From: Undaria pinnatifida
Taxonomy: Eukaryota; Sar; Phaeophyceae; Laminariales; Alariaceae
Length of the DNA: 64,000 bases
NCBI GenBank assembly: GCA_012845835.1
Contig: JABAKD010000006.1
Location: 3,544,506 to 3,608,505, forward strand
Direction of reading: 5' to 3'
A program made the translations under genes and the position numbers. Below are positions 61,301-64,000 of this stretch, piece by piece. A model generated the notes under the pieces. The model was not told where the DNA came from and ran no database searches. It saw only the letters and a program-made list of their open reading frames with translations. Each line of letters begins with the position of its first letter. Position 1 is the stretch's first letter.

Positions 61301-63948
61301 TTCCGGGGGAGCTCGGGTCGCTTCCAACATTCACGGCAGTTCTGCTAGCGCCACTGCCCTTCGCTCCTCCTCTCAAAATATTGATATGACCCTCCACCCC
61401 CCCCTAATCCCTGCACCCATTTTTTCCCTCGCCCTTTGTAAACACGCCTAATGACCCCCGTCTCCTCAATGTCTTGATGCGCCCCCTGCTCCGTCCCGGC
61501 ACCCGGCATTGTGGGAATGCGAGGGTCAATGGCCTTAAGATTACGGCTATGCATAAAATGAGTACACCCCCCCCCCCCCCTCCTCACCCCACCCGTCTCC
61601 AGATAAATGCTTGGTCGACGGTCAAATGACTACGTCAAGCAACAAACTGAGTATCCCCCCCCCGTAACACCCCTCGAGGCCAAGCTAGATGCTACCACCA
61701 GTAGAACTCGGGTGGCTTCCATCTCATTGGCGGTGCCACTAGCCCGCCCCCGCCGCCCTCGAAGCCGTGGATACCCCCCCCCCCAAGCCTACGTAGGTAT
61801 CGAATCCATCGGCCCCTCCCGTTCTCCCCCCCGCGCCTCTAATGCCTCCAAAAACATGCATTTACTCACCCTTGAAGTCCAAGCGAAACGGTGCTTCCGG
61901 GGGAGCTTGGGTGGCTCCCGATGTTATTGGCGGTCCCATTAGCCCCGCCCCCGCTGCCCTCAAACCCGTGGATGGCGCCCCTCCAAGCCGCGGTGGGCGT
62001 ACGGAGGGCGCTGCTGTCTAGCCCCCCCCTTGGTCGGTTCGACTCCTGCACACCAATAAAACAGGACATGAAGAGAATTTTTTATGAAAAATAAGGAAAC
62101 AAAAAGGAATGGAAATTGTGACAATAACAGCAACAGCAGCAACGTAGTGCTGGCAAATAAAAAACAAGTAATGACACAACAGCAGCAACGATAGCGACAC
62201 ATGCAAAGATGACACAACAACAGCGGCGACACAATACATCAGCATTCATGATAGTGACGATACCCCAAGCAACAATGCCACCACGGCTAACAATGACAGC
62301 AACACCACCAAAACAACCGCCAACACTTTCACAACCACAACCACCACCACCACCACCAGCCGCAACAACAGCAACAACAACAGCAACAACAGCAACAGCA
62401 ACAGCAACAACAACAGCAACAACAGCAACAACAGCCACAGCCACAGCAGCAATAACAACAACATCAACTACAACAACAACAACAACAACAATAACAACAA
62501 CAACAACACCAGCAACAATAACAACCACAGCGACAACACCCAACAACAACAGCAACAACACCCAACAACAGCACGAACACGAACACCACCAACACTATCA
62601 ACAACCACACCACCAACCACAACACCAACAACAACCACAACACCCACAACAACCACACCACCAACACCACCGCAAAACAAAAAAAAGAAAAGAAAGAAGG
62701 AACACCCATGATCTCTCTCACCGTATTGGCGACGAGAGCCGCGGCGGAGGCGGCGGCCATGGCGGCCGATTGCTCCGCCTTTTGCTGAGCCTTGCGCGCT
62801 TCTTCGAGCTCTAGATTTAGCGCGTGCACCGCCTTCGATAGCGCGCGCTCCGAGTCCGTCGCAGCTGAAACAACGGTTGGTTACGTCATGACGTCAGAAA
62901 AAACAACAAACGGAATACCACTACCATGTCTTACATATGTTGCAAAAAACTGGAAAAATGGCAGGCGGGGGGGGGGGGGGGGGGGGGGGGGGGGAGGGGA
63001 ACACATTTTGAAAAGTAAGCATGAAGCAGACGAAAAACAAAACAAAACTGCGCGCCTGTTATAGTCCTATCCCAGGTTCAACGTGAGCATCGCCTTCGAT
63101 AGCACGCGCTCCGAGTGCCTAGCGGATGCAACAGTGATTGCATGTTACAGCTGTATATGTTAGATGTATCATATAGTACGGGTTCCCCAACAAGGCGGTC
63201 TGAGAAGTGTGATATCCCTATATAAGGCGGTCAAAATTGCTTGGCGCGACTGGAATGAATAAGGCGGCCTCTCTCTATAAGGCGGTCACATTGCTCTGGC
63301 ACAACACCGCCTCACTGGAGGACCCCTAAACAGTGCTGTAGCATGCTTTTAGGGTGATATTAGCGCGTTTTTAACGTGCTTCTTGCGTGCTTCCTGCGTC
63401 CTTCTATCATGCATCTAGCGTGCTTTCAGTGTGCTCTATGCGTGTTTTCATCCTGCTTTTAGCGTCCCCTGTCCCCTGCCTTACCTTCATGCAGAGGCTC
63501 TACGTAAACAATGCGGGCGGTCATATTGTTGTGGTACATCACGGCCTGTACTGGAGGACCCTACTGTACGTGAAACACGAGCGATGAACATATTTAAAAA
63601 AAAAAAGGGGGGGGGCGGACCAAGGAGAAAACAATGGATTATTTTTGTGACGTGTCACACGAACATTGCCTTCCGAAGAGTAAAAAGGAGAAAACCAAGG
63701 GGAAAACAAGAAACAAGGAACCAAAAGCAAGACAAAAACGGAAGCAGAATCGGAGGCGGAGGCGTGACGAGACGCCACGGGGGGGGGGAGGTAGTCTCAG
63801 TCCCCTACTTACCGTCCGCCTCTTGCTGGAGGCGTGAATTTTCCTCCTCCGCGGTTCGCCTAGCGCATCTTTCCTCGTCCAACACCTGGCTGAGGTTGCT
63901 AATCATCATGTCCTGGTTGTTCAGCCCCACGAGCAAGCCGTCCCCGTC
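49230..63948 (-). CDS. Gene 2: long coiled-coil protein with a PH-like segment (N-terminus beyond the window)
   Basis: Thirteen exons are listed separately. Every donor is GT, every acceptor AG, and the phase agrees at all twelve junctions. About 565 residues are covered, in this order: coiled coil (LSQVLDEERCARRTAEEE; LELEEARKAQQKAEQ), Gly/Ser linker, PH-like block over four exons, Ser/Gly/Pro linker, coiled coil (LLRNQLEQLAMAKEAE to LRHETEVLRNQ), Ser-rich tail. The PH-like call rests on a hydrophobic strand pattern (VDCFVWEG, HLIFWGKL) followed by RMVIVQVADKEMRNDLVSSI then RRLL, the usual last strand and helix of such domains. Such proteins are often scaffolds or motor tails at membranes or cytoskeleton, but a motor, if any, lies outside the window. 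I do not recognise a specific family. Confidence 0.8.
49365..49465 (-). mobile_element. LINE 3'-end tag with poly-C tail, reverse
   Basis: GGCGTACTCATTTGCTGCTTG, TCATTTGACC-like TTATTTGACCATTGACCACG and CATCCCTTTCGAGACGGAG are the K 3' end in reverse, next to the gene 2 terminal exon. A G run follows at 49447-49467. Confidence 0.6.
49545..49665 (+). repeat. Dispersed repeat N, copy 2
   Basis: CACAGTCTGTGACCACATAA, GGATGAAGAATCAGCATGGA and CACTGGGCGTACTGACGTCG match 5565-5705. Confidence 0.55.
49665..50255 (+). repeat. Repeat M, left copy
   Basis: ACTAAACAACTAACAACCAT, AATGCCTGGTATATCGGTAA and the TCAGGAATCC..GGATTCCTGGCA series return in inverted order at 53630-54090. Confidence 0.5.
50356..50444 (-). 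CDS. Gene 2, penultimate exon
   Basis: The acceptor GTTATTCGCAG gives VAVYYNEARMAREGRDVRES, then TPPSIQTSL, with a GTGCGT donor in phase 2. Phase 0 at its start fits the coiled-coil exon at 54147, across a 3.7-kb intron full of mobile elements. Confidence 0.7.
50935..51166 (+). other. Open stretch with AAGTTCGACGCC repeats
   Basis: Units of CAAAGTTCGACRCSCTACC make a frame reading PKFDALPPETKFDTLPPP with a GTAAGA donor-like end. It lies in a gene 2 intron on the opposite strand. I treat it as a short minisatellite rather than a gene. Confidence 0.35.
51761..52016. mobile_element. ~255-bp inverted-repeat element
   Basis: TATCCAGCTGCTCCCGCTGG then AGAGCAACC at the left is mirrored by GGTTGCTCTCCAGCAGGAGC then AGCTGGATA at the right. 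The middle holds 27-bp direct repeats (GTCCAAGCTGGAGCAAGGAT). It is a foldback or MITE type, with no coding capacity. Confidence 0.7.
52060..52285 (-). repeat. Family B dispersed repeat, reverse copy
   Basis: AGATTTTGTCCTCCTCAAAA, GACTGATTAATATCACCC, GCAACGCGCGCAATCGGAG and TCTCACAGCTGAAGTGTA are in B order. Confidence 0.65.
52780..53550 (+). mobile_element. H-family TIR element, complete, with nested SINE
   Basis: TA then CAGTGGGGGTTTCCCCATAG at the left. On the other strand the right end reads TACATGCACGGGTGTTTCCT, inverted but imperfect. About 14 units of TATAGTGCCGGTTGAATAGT lie at the left. The CAAATCGCTTGGCACGACTG core and a duplicated right arm follow, the second arm split by the SINE at 53263-53429. 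CAGT ends and TA flanks point to a Tc1/mariner-type target. Confidence 0.7.
53263..53429 (+). mobile_element. 5'-truncated SINE S1 with CAGT target duplication
   Basis: It begins CGTGAGTTAGCAACACTCGA, carries CCCTATGCGCGATAAAAAC and TGTGACCACGGCTTGTCCAG, and ends in AAAACAATACAATAAAAAA. CAGT lies directly before (53259-53262) and after (53430-53433). The host reads through as ATTACCAGTATCGGTAC, as in the uninterrupted arm at 53115-53130. Confidence 0.8.
53630..54090 (-). repeat. Repeat M, right copy (inverted)
   Basis: GTTATCGGTATACCAGGCAA, GTTAGTTGTTTAGTGTGTA and GGAATCCTGACAAAAAAG are the reverse complement of blocks at 49665-50255. Confidence 0.5.
54147..54209 (-). CDS. Gene 2, coiled-coil exon
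   Basis: The acceptor CGTTTTTTCAG opens MEGLQFDNEELRHETEVLRNQ, 21 codons in phase 0, ending at GTGCGC. The heptad spacing of Leu, Phe, Leu, Val and Leu fits a coiled coil. Confidence 0.8.
55091..55195 (-). CDS. Gene 2, coiled-coil exon
   Basis: The acceptor TTTCCTACCAG opens IRMLKRQALEAVEDMEEMRR, then THKDNANVSMQLLKK, 35 codons in phase 0 with a GTGACG donor. Highly charged, helical. Confidence 0.8.
55301..55487 (+). mobile_element. G-family TIR element, minimal form
   Basis: It starts CAGTAGGGGTCCCCCTATAA then GGCGGTCTGA and ends CTGGGGGACTCCTACTG followed by TA. TCAAAATCGCTTGGCGCGAC is the shared core. It has 16-bp inverted ends and only one or two internal units. Confidence 0.75.
55939..56237 (-). 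mobile_element. SINE S1, complete reverse copy
   Basis: On the minus strand: CGGTCGCCCCGGTGGCGTAT, CCTCGAGCCTGGTATAGGTC, GTGAGTTCGAATCCCACC, body, CACGACTTGTCCGGAAG and an A tail (T run 55939-55945). The tRNA-like head is best preserved here. Confidence 0.8.
56416..56520 (-). CDS. Gene 2, coiled-coil exon
   Basis: The acceptor GTTGCGTCAG opens INAKEVELVESRLTSERTMV, then QMMELTNEVNTKQDE, 35 codons, phase 0, GTACGC donor. Confidence 0.85.
56750..57160 (-). CDS. Gene 2, linker and coiled-coil exon
   Basis: The acceptor CCCCTCTCAG opens ATVGAMAAKMRGPGSTSTSD, a Ser/Gly/Pro-rich linker with SRRVSVFDLGGG and a Gly run, then DPEMLDLLRNQLEQLAMAKE. It is 137 codons in phase 0 with a GTATGA donor. The internal Met could mislead a predictor into starting a gene here; the acceptor and phase argue that this is an internal exon. 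Confidence 0.8.
57180..57400 (+). repeat. GGGGTT/GGCGTT G-rich repeat
   Basis: Degenerate GGGGTTGGG units lie just upstream of the acceptor of the preceding exon (minus strand), i.e. within a gene 2 intron. Confidence 0.75.
57690..57990 (+). repeat. S1-related SINE, divergent subfamily
   Basis: CGGAAAGCGCGAGAGATTGA, GCTGAAAAGTGGGAAAGCTG, CCCTACGCGCGATAAAATGA and CTGTGCCCACGGCTTGTCCA are followed by AGTTGAGCTGGAGAGTAAAA. The 3' end agrees with the fragment at 156-318 and differs from the main S1 copies. A reverse fragment is at 58040-58160. Confidence 0.6.
58391..58450 (-). CDS. Gene 2, PH-like segment, last exon
   Basis: The acceptor CTTGTGTTCAG opens VADKEMRNDLVSSIRRLLTQ, 20 codons, phase 0, GTAAGC donor. 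Joined to the previous exon's RMVIVQ it gives strand, turn, long amphipathic helix, the normal end of a PH-type fold. Confidence 0.85.
59140..59310 (+). mobile_element. Family A retroposon with 5' hairpin
   Basis: It contains GCCGAGCACCTCGCGGCGC then TTCGTGCTCGGC, a perfect hairpin. GATGTCTGCCTGGTCGGCGA, CCCGACGTGCTCCG, GGGTCTATGGTC and GCATGAAACGAGTACAC follow, ending in C-rich DNA. This is the longest 5' end in the family. Confidence 0.7.
59538..59580 (-). pseudogene. Partial copy of the 59733 exon's 3' end
   Basis: The acceptor-like TTTTGGCTCCAG and donor GTGGGA bracket 43 bases ending EEGRMVIVQ, as in the real exon. All differences in those nine codons are silent (GAG/GAA, GTC/GTG, ATT/ATC, GTC/GTG). 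The start phase does not match, so inclusion would shift the frame. Confidence 0.6.
59733..59846 (-). CDS. Gene 2, PH-like segment exon 3
   Basis: The acceptor TTTTATTTGGTAG opens VSLGHGDLHGLSNEDDSTFL, then NMRASGQGSEEGRMVIVQ, 38 codons in phase 0, GTGAGA donor. Confidence 0.8.
59984..60052 (+). mobile_element. Family I element at the edge of an exon relic
   Basis: GCCGTACAACTGGAAACCCG to GGGGGCTCTGTAAAAGGGC, then TTAA. The left target has mutated to TTAC. The exon copy at 60251 shows the same flank without insertion (CCTGACCTTGAGCTGCGAGC). Confidence 0.65.
60056..60115 (-). pseudogene. Decayed downstream copy of the 60251 exon
   Basis: It aligns over its whole length but has a 1-base deletion (stop in the coding frame), an acceptor change (TTTTGCAG to TTTTGCCG) and its donor replaced by a family I insertion. 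Confidence 0.65.
60251..60315 (-). CDS. Gene 2, PH-like segment exon 2
   Basis: The acceptor GAGCATTTTGCAG supplies two bases to finish a Gly codon, then KDHLIFWGKLVRALPMSSQL then K, phase 0 at a GTCAGG donor. This is the only one of three tandem copies with both splice sites and the right phase. Confidence 0.75.
60508..60570 (-). pseudogene. Upstream copy of the 60251 exon, acceptor lost
   Basis: It reads AAKGQFIIWRTP then VRALPMSSQLK with a good GTGAGG donor. In the last eleven codons all four differences from the real exon are synonymous. The acceptor AG is CG. It may be a recent relic or may use another acceptor further upstream. Confidence 0.6.
60808..60890 (-). mobile_element. Family A retroposon fragment, reverse
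   Basis: A G-rich run, GGCGGTACTCAGTGTCATCC and ATGGCCGTAGTC form the 3' tail end of A in reverse. Confidence 0.5.
60926..61044 (-). CDS. Gene 2, PH-like segment exon 1
   Basis: The acceptor ATTTTGTATAG finishes a Gly codon. The frame is SQSNRGSTQLHTNAVLEFEE, RLEAIKEGLSQG, VDCFVWE, with a GTGAGC donor in phase 1. The helix then LxxG and a hydrophobic strand resemble the entry to a PH fold (as in the PLC/PRAF style), an inference from pattern only. Confidence 0.8.
61245..61375 (-). pseudogene. Distal partial copy of the 61870 exon, donor lost
   Basis: It reads GSDPSSPGITVSLGLQG where the real exon has GSHPSSPGSTVSLGLQG, but the donor GGTGAG has become GGGCGA. Confidence 0.65.
61483..61582 (+). 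mobile_element. Family A retroposon fragment with poly-C tail
   Basis: TGCTCCGTCCCGGCACCCGG, AATGCGAGGGTCAATGGCCT, GGCTATGCATAAAATGAGTA and a C run. Confidence 0.6.
61605..61675 (+). mobile_element. LINE 3'-end tag with poly-C tail (family K)
   Basis: AATGCTTGGTCGACGGTCAA, ATGACTACGTCAAGCAACAA and ACTGAGTATCCCCCCC. Confidence 0.5.
61676..61790 (-). pseudogene. Middle partial copy of the 61870 exon, frameshifted
   Basis: It aligns with GFEGSGGGA.. of the real exon as GFEGGGGRASGTAN. A one-base loss in the G run shifts the frame, and the 3' half is scrambled. Confidence 0.6.
61870..62045 (-). CDS. Gene 2, Gly/Ser linker exon
   Basis: The acceptor TTATTGGTGTGCAG opens ESNRPRGGLDSSALRTPTAA, WRGAIHGFEGSGGGANGTAN, NIGSHPSSPGSTVSLGLQ, with a GTGAGT donor in phase 2. 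Phases match both neighbours. Probably disordered. Confidence 0.8.
62110..62690 (+). repeat. CAACAG/CAACAC microsatellite field
   Basis: About 580 bases of (CAA)n, (CAG)n and (CCA)n mixtures in a gene 2 intron. Long Thr/Gln or Val/Leu frames here are repeat artefacts. Confidence 0.85.
62722..62864 (-). CDS. Gene 2, coiled-coil exon
   Basis: The acceptor CGTTGTTTCAG finishes an Ala codon, then ATDSERALSKAVHALNLELE, EARKAQQKAEQSAAMAAASA, ALVANT, phase 0, GTGAGA donor. An Ala-rich helix continues the coil of the exon at 63813. Confidence 0.85.
63075..63130 (-). pseudogene. Partial copy of the 62722 exon's 5' part, acceptor lost
   Basis: It reads ARHSERVLSKAMLTLNL where the real exon has ATDSERALSKAVHALNL. 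The acceptor TTTCAG is ATCCG here. Confidence 0.65.
63175..63338 (+). mobile_element. G-family TIR element, minimal form
   Basis: TAGTACGGGTTCCCCAACAA then GGCGGTCTGAG at the left, CGCCTCACTGGAGGACCCCT at the right, ending CAGTGCTG then TA. Core TCAAAATTGCTTGGCGCGAC. Confidence 0.65.
63339..63478 (+). repeat. TAGCGTGCTT satellite block, second locus
   Basis: GCATGCTTTTAGGGTGATAT, TAGCGCGTTTTTAACGTGCT and TATCATGCATCTAGCGTGCT align with 28078-28200. Confidence 0.75.
63813..63948 (-). CDS. Gene 2, first exon visible (coiled coil)
   Basis: The acceptor TTCTTATGGCAG opens DGDGLLVGLNNQDMMISNLS, QVLDEERCARRTAEEENSRL, QQEAD, phase 1 at a strong GTAAGT donor. The acceptor shows that further exons lie beyond the right edge of the window. 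Confidence 0.85.
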
Positions 63949-64000
63949 CTGCCATAAGAACAGAATAAAAAGGGTTTCCAATCAGTTGAATCAGTTTAGT

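Noticed and set aside
62209-62814. 201-codon Thr/Gln-rich frame
   Set aside because: It is a translation of the CAACAG/CAACAC microsatellite, opposite to a supported gene 2 exon.

Overview
This window is nuclear eukaryotic DNA. It is intron-rich and packed with repeats, with many poly-C/poly-G tracts. Coding exons are short (60-460 bp) and introns run from a few hundred bases to about 4 kb. Telomere-type CCCTAA arrays occur internally. This texture fits a large-intron stramenopile such as a brown alga, but that is an inference from style: no rRNA or organelle marker is present. I found no bacterial operon, CRISPR array, rRNA or intact tRNA gene. A 500-base run of N lies at 21119-21618.

Two protein-coding genes can be built from exons whose splice sites and reading phases agree at every junction. 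Gene 1 (+ strand, about 13219-26438) encodes an ArfGAP-domain protein. It has an acidic N-terminal exon, an ArfGAP zinc finger (CX2CX16CX2C, then CHR) split over three exons, an Asn/Ser-rich middle and a Gly/Ser-rich C-terminus ending at 26438. Gene 2 (- strand, from beyond 64000 down to 49230) gives 13 consecutive exons, with its N-terminus outside the window. It encodes a long coiled-coil protein interrupted by a segment that looks like a PH-type fold, and it ends in a Ser-rich tail.

The most striking feature is shared by both genes. Many exons are accompanied by tandem partial copies in the neighbouring introns (13.2-14.5, 25.5-26.4, 59.5-60.6, 61.2-62.0 and 62.7-63.1 kb). Some copies are splice-competent and in phase. 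Some differ from the real exon only at synonymous sites near the donor. Others carry stops, frameshifts or lost acceptors. The left copies sit among CCCTA arrays and the right ones among CAACATC-type arrays.

The rest is a dense graveyard of small non-autonomous elements, many with readable insertion histories. They include: (a) LINE 3' ends and a short retroposon sharing the same roughly 80-bp 3' end and a poly-C tail; (b) a tRNA-headed, A-tailed SINE; (c) two LTR miniature elements, one nested in the other, using the same primer-binding site and making 4-bp target duplications; (d) an 81-84-bp TTAA-flanked element seen in filled and empty sites; (e) a 703-bp TIR element with a TAA duplication, nested in (d), itself nested in a larger MITE; (f) two related mariner-like TIR families whose interiors have expanded into minisatellites.

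Layout: 0-13 kb, repeats and LINE relics, with one weak exon pair at 2.6-2.9 kb. 13-26.4 kb, gene 1. 26.4-49 kb, no convincing gene; satellites, TRIMs and MITEs. 49.2-64 kb, gene 2.
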